This document shows, piece by piece, positions 1 to 5,082 of a DNA stretch of 5,082 nucleotides. Numbering within the stretch: the stretch's first letter is position 1; every line of letters starts with the position of its first letter. Below the pieces are notes generated by a model that saw only the letters and a program-made list of their open reading frames with translations, was not told the origin of the DNA and did no database searches. Location: the NCBI GenBank assembly GCA_009885665.1, contig VFKI01000111.1, positions 1 through 5,082 of the forward strand, written 5' to 3'. The translations under genes and the position numbers were made by a program. This DNA is from Gammaproteobacteria bacterium. Lineage in GTDB: Bacteria; Pseudomonadota; Gammaproteobacteria; DSM-16500.

Positions 1-109
1 ACCTGACTTTACGCGATGGGGGATTCTTAAGGGGGAGAATCGCGATTCTCCCCCTTAAGTGGCGTGACGCCGGCGAGCTATTTGCCCGAGTAGCCATCTG
101 AATAGTTAC
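1..109. mobile_element. Palindromic MITE-like repeat, copy A (left end outside window)
   Basis: This is a non-coding repeat downstream of fliA. It aligns with copy B at 4371-4494 over about 105 nt: an identical 18-nt block (5-22, GACTTTACGCGATGGGGG), then a long inverted repeat (26-59), then a GC-rich arm containing TTTGCCCG, then a right end finishing TAGTTAC (103-109). From the alignment with copy B, the left terminus should lie about 20 nt before the window. No ORF is present. A small size, a palindromic core and the ends seen in copy B suggest a non-autonomous element moved by a transposase encoded elsewhere. No known named family was recognised. Confidence 0.8.
26..59. repeat. Perfect 17+17 bp palindrome of copy A
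   Basis: The left arm CTTAAGGGGGAGAATCG (26-42) is the exact reverse complement of the right arm (43-59), with no loop nucleotides. As RNA or single-stranded DNA it would form a very stable hairpin. No T-run follows it on either strand, so it does not look like a Rho-independent terminator. Confidence 0.95.
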
Positions 110-166
110 GATAAATAAAAATAAAAAAATCTGTCATTGCGAAAAGTCAAAAAGTTTTCTGAGAAG
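110..166. other. A/T-rich spacer downstream of fliA
   Basis: This stretch between the end of repeat copy A and the fliA stop codon is A-rich on the plus strand (T-rich on the fliA sense strand, with a run of seven T at about 122-128). No ORF or convincing GC-rich stem is visible. The T-runs could help end fliA transcription, but no proper intrinsic terminator can be drawn. No motAB or chemotaxis gene, which often follows fliA in this gene order, appears before the window ends. Confidence 0.5.
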
Positions 167-931
167 CTATGCACACCCTACGGCCACAGGATGAAAATTA
201 ATTTCACTTGGTTTTTTAAATAATAATTCACGCAAGCGCGCCACTGCTTGTCGATGCAATTGACTGATACGCGCTTCTGTGACTTCAAGAATTTCCGCAA
301 TTTGCTTAAATGTAAACTCATCCACATAATATAAGGATAAAAGTAATTGTTCACGCTCTGGTAATTTTGGCAACAAACGTTTAACTTGCGCTTTTAAATT
401 TTCATCATGCACTATATTTTCAGGATTATAAACTGCCTGCGCTTCTGGCGTTTGGTCAGCCGTTAAATCATCCAGACACATCACATGACACCGACCGCTA
501 TCTTGTGCCATTTGATAATATTTATCGACTGATACACCTAGTTCACTGGCAATACTGTTTGCATTAGCTGGCGCAGCTTGTCGCTGTTCAATAACATGAA
601 TGGCATCTGTAATCAATCGCATATTATGTGATGCGTCACGCGTCAACCATGAGTTACGGCGCAATGCATCAATAATTGCGCCACGGATACGAATAGACGC
701 CCATGTTTCAAAACTGCTACCGCCATCGGCACGGTATTGCTGCCGCGCTTCAAGCAAGCCAACTAACCCTGATTGCAATAAATCATCTAACGCGATATGC
801 ATTGGCAGCTTACGTTTTATATGTAACGCAATCTTGCGCACTAATTGTTTATGCTGCAGCACAAATGCTTCCAAATCAGCGCCTGTCCCCAATGGTTGTG
901 TTTGGCTATAAGCAGACAAATCATGCGGCAT
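167..931 (-). CDS. fliA: Flagellar sigma factor FliA (sigma-28), 254 aa
   Basis: FliA is the sigma-70-family factor that directs RNA polymerase to late flagellar genes (flagellin, motor, chemotaxis). Region 2 spans about residues 25-100 and contains the DDLLQSGLVGLLEA core-binding helix (49-62) and the promoter-melting segment around FETWASIRIRGAIIDALR. Region 3 lies near 105-140. Region 4 (about 186-236) begins PKLPEREQLLLSLYY and carries the helix-turn-helix FKQIAEILEVTEARISQLHR. The length is normal for the family. I chose the ATG at 931 because it is 1 nt after the flhG stop (TGATATG) and has a GGGGG Shine-Dalgarno-like run 5 nt upstream. A GTG at 946 would add five residues and overlap flhG, but has no ribosome site. 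It is the last gene of the visible operon and is probably translated by coupling to flhG. No lesion is seen. Normal control by the anti-sigma factor FlgM is known for the family but cannot be checked here. Confidence 0.96.
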   Translation of the reverse strand: MPHDLSAYSQTQPLGTGADLEAFVLQHKQLVRKIALHIKRKLPMHIALDDLLQSGLVGLLEARQQYRADGGSSFETWASIRIRGAIIDALRRNSWLTRDASHNMRLITDAIHVIEQRQAAPANANSIASELGVSVDKYYQMAQDSGRCHVMCLDDLTADQTPEAQAVYNPENIVHDENLKAQVKRLLPKLPEREQLLLSLYYVDEFTFKQIAEILEVTEARISQLHRQAVARLRELLFKKPSEINFHPVAVGCA

Positions 932-932
932 A

Positions 933-1778
933 TCAACCCCCAACACTTTCAGTTACCGGCATTAAACGATGCGCAACCGAATGAAGCGGATTCACTAAAC
1001 GCTCAAAGAAAAATTGCAAACCCCCTTGCAAGGGCGCCTCTGCACTCCAACCCTCCAAGGCAACACACAATTGCCCAATCGCTTTTGCCGCAGCAGAATC
1101 ATGATAAGAATCGACAAAAGGAATGCGTTCACGCGCTGCTAAGGCAATACAATCATCTTGAGGAATCGCACCCATATAATGCATGCTCACTGGCAAGAAA
1201 CGTGCGGTGGCTTGTTGAAAGCGCCCAAACACATCAAACCCTTCATGCGCGTGCTTCACTTTATTCACCAACACGCCAAAACGCTTACGGCCATATTTTT
1301 GATATAAAATTTTAATCACCGCATAACTATCCATCAAGGATGCGGGATCATTACACAGGACAACTAATACATCCTGTGTCGCATGGGTAAAATCCATCAC
1401 TTGATTAGAAATACCCGCCGCCGTATCAATCAACATAATATCAATTTCATCGGTCAACGTAGAAAATTCATGAATCAAACGCGCGGCGTCCCCTGGCGCG
1501 AGTTCTGCCATCGCTTGGATACCCGATGCAGCCGGCACAATCCGCAAGCCATGCGGCCCTTGCACGCAAGCTTCGGCAAGTCGGCAATGACCGGCCAATA
1601 CATCTTGCACGGTTCTGCGTGGCGCCAAACCCAATAATACATCGACATTGGCTAAACCCAAGTCTGTATCAAATAACAAGACTTTTTTATTTTGACGGGC
1701 AAAACGGATGGCAAGATTAACAGCAAGTGTTGTCTTACCAATACCCCCCTTACCACCGGTGACTGATATGATCCGCAT
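933..1778 (-). CDS. flhG: MinD-like ATPase FlhG/FleN, flagellar number regulator, 281 aa
   Basis: FlhG (FleN in Pseudomonas) is a ParA/MinD-type ATPase that limits flagellar number. In Pseudomonas it also antagonises the master activator FleQ. The deviant Walker A GGKGGIGKTT is at residues 8-17 with both lysines present. DTDLGLANVD (37-46) and DTAAGIS (118-124) are the switch I and II/Walker B segments. GPHGLRIVPAASG (74-86) is the usual FleN block. Near the C-terminus LQFFFERLV (254-262) matches the amphipathic membrane-targeting helix of the family. The ATG at 1778 has a strong GAGGA site 7 nt upstream, and an in-frame TAA just above it excludes an earlier start. The protein therefore begins almost at the P-loop strand and lacks the N-terminal DQAxxLR helix that stimulates FlhF GTPase in Vibrio- and Bacillus-type FlhG. 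Pseudomonas-type FleN also starts close to the P-loop, so this may be ancestral. It looks functional although its partner gene flhF is broken. Confidence 0.95.
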   Translation of the reverse strand: MRIISVTGGKGGIGKTTLAVNLAIRFARQNKKVLLFDTDLGLANVDVLLGLAPRRTVQDVLAGHCRLAEACVQGPHGLRIVPAASGIQAMAELAPGDAARLIHEFSTLTDEIDIMLIDTAAGISNQVMDFTHATQDVLVVLCNDPASLMDSYAVIKILYQKYGRKRFGVLVNKVKHAHEGFDVFGRFQQATARFLPVSMHYMGAIPQDDCIALAARERIPFVDSYHDSAAAKAIGQLCVALEGWSAEAPLQGGLQFFFERLVNPLHSVAHRLMPVTESVGG

Positions 1779-1785
1779 GGATATT

Positions 1786-1790
1786 TCCTC
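1786..1790 (-). promoter_or_regulatory. Strong ribosome binding site of flhG
   Basis: GAGGA lies 7 nt before the flhG ATG in the 21-nt gap after the flhF remnant. It is the clearest Shine-Dalgarno site in the window after that of flhA, so flhG can be translated without full reading through flhF. Confidence 0.75.
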
Positions 1791-1799
1791 AGGTTACCG

Positions 1800-2237
1800 T
1801 CATAAAACGGGGATGCGCGAATTGTTATTTACTTTCTTGCCAAACAGGGTCGCCAGCAGTGTCCGCATGCGTAGCATGCGTGGCCATTGCCGCAACTTCA
1901 CTTGCTTTTTCGGTCGCAGCGTTACTTGCAGCTTCGGTTGCAACTTAGGATTTATTTTCATCAAAGATGCCATCATTTGATTAAGATTCTCATTAAATAA
2001 TTGCAAGCGCAAATTTAATTTATCTAATGAAATAGCGTCATCCGCGTCAACCACATTGACTTCACTGACCACATCATAATGTAATCCTAGCGCACGACCT
2101 TCCTCCGCTGCAGCCAGCACTTCGACGCCTTTTTCAACACGCCGGGTGACATAAATAGCGGCGCCTGCACCCAACACAGTTGTGACACGCTGCATCGCGT
2201 CATGTGAATTTTCTGCAAAAAAACGATAGAGTTTCAT
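1800..2237 (-). pseudogene. flhF: flhF remnant: B domain only, GTPase domain missing, linker frameshifted
   Basis: FlhF is an SRP-like GTPase of roughly 400-500 residues that places flagella at the cell pole; it has an N-terminal B domain followed by a GTPase NG domain. The 145 codons here begin MKLYRFFAENSHDAMQRV and continue ...GAAIYVTRRVEKGVEVLAA, a typical FlhF B domain to about residue 95. The GTPase domain is absent: no P-loop or later G motif is seen in any frame before flhG, 21 nt downstream. From about residue 98 the reading becomes K/R/Q/L-rich (KLQPKLQVTLRPKKQ). The -1 frame instead gives a natural Ala/Glu-rich linker (VATEAASNAATEKASEVA...) ending DPVWQESK and a TAA at 1825-1827. 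This points to a 1-nt loss near 1945. The start is the ATG at 2237, 19 nt after flhA, because MKLYRFF is where the family begins; an upstream ATG at 2279 would only add residues overlapping flhA. The product is very unlikely to work as FlhF. A retained B-domain-only protein is a less likely alternative. Confidence 0.88.
1894..1941 (-). repeat. Two tandem 24-nt units in the flhF linker
   Basis: The units at 1918-1941 and 1894-1917 both follow the plan GCR-ACC-GAA-NNN-GCA-AGT-NNN-GNT on the minus strand. In the -1 frame relative to the current flhF ORF they read ATEAASNA and ATEKASEV, an eight-residue repeat with a synonymous GCA/GCG difference. In the annotated frame the similarity is poorer. 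This favours the -1 frame as the original coding frame. Confidence 0.7.
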
Positions 2238-2256
2238 AAGCCTGCATGCCCCATGA

Positions 2257-4356
2257 TTAGCCAATCTTCGCCAGTACATTTAACTGTCTATCGTCTGGCA
2301 CCTCGTTGTGAGAAAGAAAGTGAAGCGTTGGAATCCCCGGCGAAAATAATTTCTCCAATAATCCGCGCATCTCATCTGCCACCAGCATGATAGCGGGCAT
2401 GGCATCCACTTCGCATTTATGTACGTACTCGAGCAACTTGCTATATATCCGTTCAGTCAAAGTTGGCTCTAGTACTATCATACGTTCTCCCATTTCTTGC
2501 TTCTGTTGTATAGATTTATGCAATATCTGTGCCAACTCTGGATTAAATACCGCGACCGGCACTTGTTTGTCATTACCGCATAAGCTATAAACGATTAATT
2601 GTCGAATGGCCACACGGACACTTTCCACCAATGTGTCTATATCTTTTGATTTAGCCCAACCCACAATCATTCTTTCCGCAACCGTGCGCATATCAATGAT
2701 CGGCACATTTGATTGCAATAACCGCTGTAAAACAGTGACAATTGCATGCAACGGCACACCTTGCGCACCCGCCGTCAATGCTTCCACCAATTTTGGTGTT
2801 ACGCGTGTGAGGCGATTTAAAATTTGCTGCACTTCGTCATAGCCTAATAAATGACTGGCATTACTGCGTATGACTTGATTTAAATGCGTCGCAATCACCG
2901 TGCTGGCATCCACAACAGTGAAACCGAGACGTTGTGCCGCTTCTTGTTCGCTCGGCAAAATCCAAAATGCATCTAAATCAAAAGCAGGATCACGACACGG
3001 AATACCGCTTAATTTTTCTTTTATATGGCCGGGATTAATCGCCAATGATCTATCGGGATGTGCTTCTGATTCAGAAATCACCACACCCTTTAGATAAATA
3101 CGATAGCGATTAGCGGGCAAATTTAAATTATCCCGCACATGAATCGTCGGAACCAAAAATCCCAATTCATGCGAAATTTTCTTGCGAATGCCTTTAATAC
3201 GGCTGATCAATAAACCATCCCGCTCCATGCCAATCAAGCTAACCAAGCCATAACCGATTTCGAGTGCAACACGATCCGTGCTCACGACTTCATCCCAGTC
3301 TGGTTCGGGACTGTCGGCGCCCGCGCGTGGCGCTAATTTATTCTGCTCTTTTACATCACTTTCCAGCTTTGTTTCTGCTGATTTTCTGACAAACCATACC
3401 AAGCCCATCACGACAAAAGATAAAGAGATAAACGGAATGTGAGGCATTTTAGGCACTAAACCTAAAATAAAGAGTGCTGCCGCAGCAACCCCCATAGGCT
3501 TAGGATTACCAAATACTTGGGTTAACGTTTGTTGCCGGATATCCTCCTCATTGCTCACCCGCGTGACCATGATGGCAGCAGAAATCGACATCAATAACGA
3601 AGGAATTTGCGCAACGAGACCATCACCAATTGTCAGAATGGAAAAATCTTTGACAGCAACAGAAAAAGACATGCCATGCTGAAAAACACCAATGACAATA
3701 CCACCAACCAAATTGATAAATAAAATCAAAAAACCCGCAACGGCGTCACCACGCACAAATTTACTGGCACCATCCATCGAGCCATAAAAATCTGCTTCAT
3801 GCATCACTTCAAAACGCCGGCGCTTGGCTTCTTCTTGGGTAATGAGGCCAGCACTTAAATCAGCATCAATCGACATTTGTTTGCCCGGCATCGCATCCAA
3901 GGTGAAACGTGCGCTGACTTCAGAAATACGTCCTGCACCCTTGGTGACAACCACAAAATTAATAATCATTAAAATTGAAAAGACAATCATACCCACTACA
4001 AAATTGCCGCCAATCACCACTTCGCCAAAGGCACGTATCACTTGACCGGCTGCACTGGTGCCCGTATGACCGTGCAACAGCACCACACGCGTTGAAGCAA
4101 TATTCAGCGTGAGACGCAACAAAGTTGTCAATAACAAAACAGTTGGAAAAATGCTGAATTCCAACGGTCGTATCACATAAATACACACCATCAACACAAT
4201 CAATGAAAGTGTAATATTTGAAGTAAAAAATAAATCCAATAAAAAAGTTGGCAACGGCAGAATGGTCATCATCAACATGACAAGAACCAAAATTAATACG
4301 CCAAAATGTAATTTGCGCAAATTGGCTAACCGTAAAAACGCTCTAATATCAGGCAT
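2257..4356 (-). CDS. flhA: Flagellar export gate protein FlhA, 699 aa
   Basis: FlhA is the large inner-membrane subunit of the flagellar type III export gate (FHIPEP family). It forms a ring whose cytoplasmic domain binds substrates and chaperones, and it helps couple proton-motive force to export. Hydrophobic segments lie at about residues 18-37, 43-62, 66-82, 113-137, 205-226, 241-262, 288-303 and 308-323. The conserved loop RLTLNIASTRVVLL (81-94) and MPGKQMSIDAD (156-166), with the family's functionally important Asp, are intact. A cytoplasmic domain of normal size follows from about 330 to 699. The ATG at 4356 is chosen over a GTG at 4383: MPDIRAFL is the usual N-terminus, and AAGGA stands 6 nt before the ATG, while the GTG lies inside the inserted repeat. 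No frameshift or missing block is seen. The gene is separated from flhB by mobile repeat copy B, so its expression may depend on read-through of a strong hairpin. Confidence 0.97.
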   Translation of the reverse strand: MPDIRAFLRLANLRKLHFGVLILVLVMLMMTILPLPTFLLDLFFTSNITLSLIVLMVCIYVIRPLEFSIFPTVLLLTTLLRLTLNIASTRVVLLHGHTGTSAAGQVIRAFGEVVIGGNFVVGMIVFSILMIINFVVVTKGAGRISEVSARFTLDAMPGKQMSIDADLSAGLITQEEAKRRRFEVMHEADFYGSMDGASKFVRGDAVAGFLILFINLVGGIVIGVFQHGMSFSVAVKDFSILTIGDGLVAQIPSLLMSISAAIMVTRVSNEEDIRQQTLTQVFGNPKPMGVAAAALFILGLVPKMPHIPFISLSFVVMGLVWFVRKSAETKLESDVKEQNKLAPRAGADSPEPDWDEVVSTDRVALEIGYGLVSLIGMERDGLLISRIKGIRKKISHELGFLVPTIHVRDNLNLPANRYRIYLKGVVISESEAHPDRSLAINPGHIKEKLSGIPCRDPAFDLDAFWILPSEQEAAQRLGFTVVDASTVIATHLNQVIRSNASHLLGYDEVQQILNRLTRVTPKLVEALTAGAQGVPLHAIVTVLQRLLQSNVPIIDMRTVAERMIVGWAKSKDIDTLVESVRVAIRQLIVYSLCGNDKQVPVAVFNPELAQILHKSIQQKQEMGERMIVLEPTLTERIYSKLLEYVHKCEVDAMPAIMLVADEMRGLLEKLFSPGIPTLHFLSHNEVPDDRQLNVLAKIG

Positions 4357-4357
4357 C

Positions 4358-4370
4358 GTTATTCCTTGAA
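4358..4370. repeat. Direct repeat (target-site duplication), flhA side, carrying the flhA ribosome site
   Basis: GTTATTCCTTGAA occurs here and again at 4490-4502, directly flanking repeat copy B. If copy B is bounded at 4371-4494, the exact duplication is TCCTTGAA (8 bp, 4363-4370); the extra GTTAT may be coincidence with the element's own end. On the minus strand this copy provides AAGGA, the flhA Shine-Dalgarno site, 6 nt before the ATG. Confidence 0.8.
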
Positions 4371-4414
4371 GATAACTGCTCACTCTCTCAGCAGACTTTA
4401 CGCGATGGGGGTTT

Positions 4415-4448
4415 CCAAAGGGGGAGCATCGCGATTCTCCCCCTTTGG
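4415..4448. repeat. Near-perfect 17+17 bp palindrome of copy B
   Basis: The arms CCAAAGGGGGAGCATCG and CGATTCTCCCCCTTTGG pair at 16 of 17 positions; the exception is C4427 opposite T4436. The two base pairs next to the outermost pair differ from copy A on both arms (T-A and T-A in A, C-G and A-T in B), so pairing is maintained by compensatory change. In a transcript from flhB to flhA this would be a very stable stem. Confidence 0.92.
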
Positions 4449-4458
4449 CGCCGTTAAG

Positions 4459-4475
4459 CGCGGGCTTTGCCCGCG
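4459..4475. repeat. Second small hairpin in copy B
   Basis: CGCGGGC and GCCCGCG form a perfect 7-bp stem around a TTT loop. The matching part of copy A (about 73-90) keeps TTTGCCCG but its stem is imperfect, so this second hairpin is less conserved than the main palindrome. No T-run follows. Confidence 0.75.
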
Positions 4476-4489
4476 TAGGCGTATGCGTA

Positions 4490-4502
4490 GTTATTCCTTG
4501 AA
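4490..4502. repeat. Direct repeat (target-site duplication), flhB side
   Basis: This is the second copy of GTTATTCCTTGAA. On the minus strand it encodes the end of flhB (Phe-Lys-Glu-stop), with TCCTTGAA at 4495-4502 as the exact 8-bp core. Confidence 0.8.
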
Positions 4503-4994
4503 AATCAGCTCTGTTGGAATATCAAATTCATAAACAGGCACCGGCGCGGCACCCACACCCACTTGAAAGCTTTTCAACTGATGCACATAAGACAATACAA
4601 TCGCCACTGCCATATACAAACCAGGATGAATTTCGCGCCCTACCTTGCCAGAATGGTAAATCGCACGCGCCAGCACCGGCGCCTCATAAATAGGAATCGC
4701 ATTCGCAACTGCCAACATACGAATTTCATGAGCAATCAAATCACAACCCCGCGCCATGATGCGCGGCGCATTGTCACGCTGACTGTCGTACGCCAATGCC
4801 ACGGCATAGTGCGTTGGGTTAGTGATAACGACCGTCGATTTTGGCACCGCTTGCTGTAAACGTTGACGTAACCGTTGTAGTTGAGTACTGCGAATTTTAC
4901 GTTTGACCTCTGGATTTCCCTCACTTTCTTTACCTTCATCCCGTACTTCTTGATCGGTCATTTTTGTTTTTTCGTAACTGCTCGCACCCCTCAA
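4491..4994 (-). pseudogene. flhB: flhB remnant: C-terminal cytoplasmic domain only
   Basis: FlhB is the flagellar export-gate subunit that switches substrate specificity by self-cleavage in an NPTH loop. Full proteins are about 350-400 residues, with four membrane helices before the cytoplasmic domain. FlhB homology here begins at EKTKMTDQEVRDE (from 4973), runs through VITNPTHYAVAL (cleavage at Asn-Pro, residues 59-60 counted from the TTG at 4994) and EAPVLARAIYH, and ends normally. No membrane segment precedes it. The frame is closed by a TAA at 5037-5039, and the residues between do not resemble FlhB. The break coincides with a repeat-like terminus at 4974-4990. A TTG at 4994 or an ATG at 4961 could start translation, but neither has a good ribosome site. 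The membrane domain appears lost or displaced beyond the window, so I infer a truncated gene. A deliberately short FlhB-like protein is possible, but such paralogues usually start nearer the NPTH motif. Confidence 0.85.
4974..4990. repeat. Transposon-like terminus matching the end of repeat copy B
   Basis: GTAACTGCTCGCACCCC resembles the left end of copy B, TAACTGCTCACTCTCT (4373-4388): the first 9 nt are identical and 13 of 16 match without gaps. It sits exactly where FlhB similarity begins, as expected for the outer end of an inserted element. Confidence 0.5.
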
Positions 4995-5082
4995 ATAAAT
5001 TTTCCGGCGAGAGCCATCTGAATTGCGATCAACGGATTATACCCTTTGTTCGCCATTGTCTGAATGTAGCTTGAAATCCGGC
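4991..5082 (-). CDS. 3' end of an unidentified ORF, possibly a transposase C-terminus
   Basis: On the minus strand an open frame enters from the right edge and ends at TGA (4991-4993). Its last residues include SSYIQTMANKGYNPLIAIQ followed by MALAGKFI. It is not FlhB, which should show a hydrophobic helix here. The pattern of a helix, a polar turn (KGYNP) and a final Ala/Leu helix ending GKF vaguely recalls the C-termini of some IS66-type transposases, and it stops just before a terminus-like sequence, as transposase genes often do. This assignment is tentative; only 29 codons are visible and another product is possible. Confidence 0.3.
   Translation of the reverse strand, partial: RISSYIQTMANKGYNPLIAIQMALAGKFI

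Larger units (their letters stand above)
4371..4494. mobile_element. Palindromic MITE-like repeat, copy B, inserted between flhB and flhA
   Basis: This is a 124-bp non-coding element with ends ATAACTGCTCAC (from 4372) and, read inward from the other side, ATAACTACGCATAC (from 4494), giving a short imperfect terminal inverted repeat. It contains the same 18-nt block as copy A (4394-4411), a 34-nt inverted repeat (4415-4448) and a second hairpin (4459-4475). It is flanked by TCCTTGAA on both sides. It has no coding capacity, so it would need a transposase supplied in trans. On the minus strand its last bases (TAACTA) follow flhB so that the flhB stop TAA is kept. Confidence 0.85.

Noticed and set aside
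26..59. Copy A palindrome as a bidirectional terminator
   Set aside because: The stem is strong, but neither side is directly followed by a run of T on its transcript strand.
1..109. CRISPR repeat
   Set aside because: The two copies are more than 4 kb apart, about 120 bp long and carry no spacer structure.
110..166. Intrinsic terminator after fliA
   Set aside because: T-runs are present, but the only stem possible (around TCAGAAAACTTTTTGA) is A/T-only and not next to the T-run.
600..1315. Overlapping plus-strand open frames opposite fliA and flhG
   Set aside because: Their compositions (Cys/His/Ser-rich, no family resemblance) fit antisense shadows of well-supported minus-strand genes.
1925..1950. 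Programmed ribosomal frameshift in flhF
   Set aside because: There is no classical slippery heptamer, no gain of a full-length product in the other frame, and the GTPase domain is missing in both frames; plain mutation is simpler.
4156..4383. GTG at 4383 as the flhA start
   Set aside because: It lies inside the inserted repeat, adds residues not typical of FlhA, and the ATG at 4356 has a well-placed AAGGA.
4373..4406. TAAAGTCT on the minus strand in copy B as a sigma-28 -35 box for flhA
   Set aside because: No acceptable GCCGATAA-like -10 box lies at the required spacing; GAGCAGTT or GCAGTTAT matches too poorly.
5038..5081. LHSDNG in another minus-strand frame upstream of flhB, resembling an IS3-type integrase motif
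   Set aside because: The frame is only 14 codons long and closes at a TAA, with no supporting context; probably chance.

Overview
The window reads on the minus strand (right to left) as the core flagellar export and regulation cluster in the gammaproteobacterial polar-flagellum order flhB, flhA, flhF, flhG (fleN), fliA. The close FleN-like and FliA-like protein sequences and the moderate base composition fit a gammaproteobacterium. Intact genes beside broken ones, plus small mobile repeats, suggest a genome losing motility, as in a host-associated or intracellular lineage such as the Legionellales. The exact taxon is an inference and not resolved by the sequence.

Layout, right to left. 4974-5082: end of a putative transposon, with the last codons of an unidentified ORF and a terminal inverted repeat. 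4491-4994: the C-terminal cytoplasmic part of flhB with no membrane domain in front of it. 4371-4494: a 124-bp palindromic mobile repeat (copy B) lodged between flhB and flhA and flanked by an 8-bp direct repeat. 2257-4356: complete flhA. 1800-2237: an flhF remnant with only the N-terminal B domain, apparently frameshifted in its linker and lacking the GTPase domain. 933-1778: complete flhG. 167-931: complete fliA. 1-166: no gene; it holds a second copy (A) of the palindromic repeat followed by an A/T-rich stretch.

FlhA and FlhB would form the cytoplasmic gate of the flagellar type III secretion system. FlhF and FlhG normally set flagellar placement and number, and FliA drives late flagellar genes. 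Here FlhB has lost its membrane half and FlhF its GTPase, so assembly of a normally placed flagellum from this locus is unlikely unless intact copies exist elsewhere. FlhA, FlhG and FliA keep their key residues.

The most interesting signal is a family of small mobile palindromes. Copies A and B share flanking blocks and a 34-nt inverted repeat whose outer base pairs differ between copies but stay complementary. Copy B has a target-site duplication that allows the pre-insertion flhB/flhA junction to be rebuilt. Its terminus resembles the sequence exactly where flhB homology stops, suggesting that the same transposon family broke flhB.
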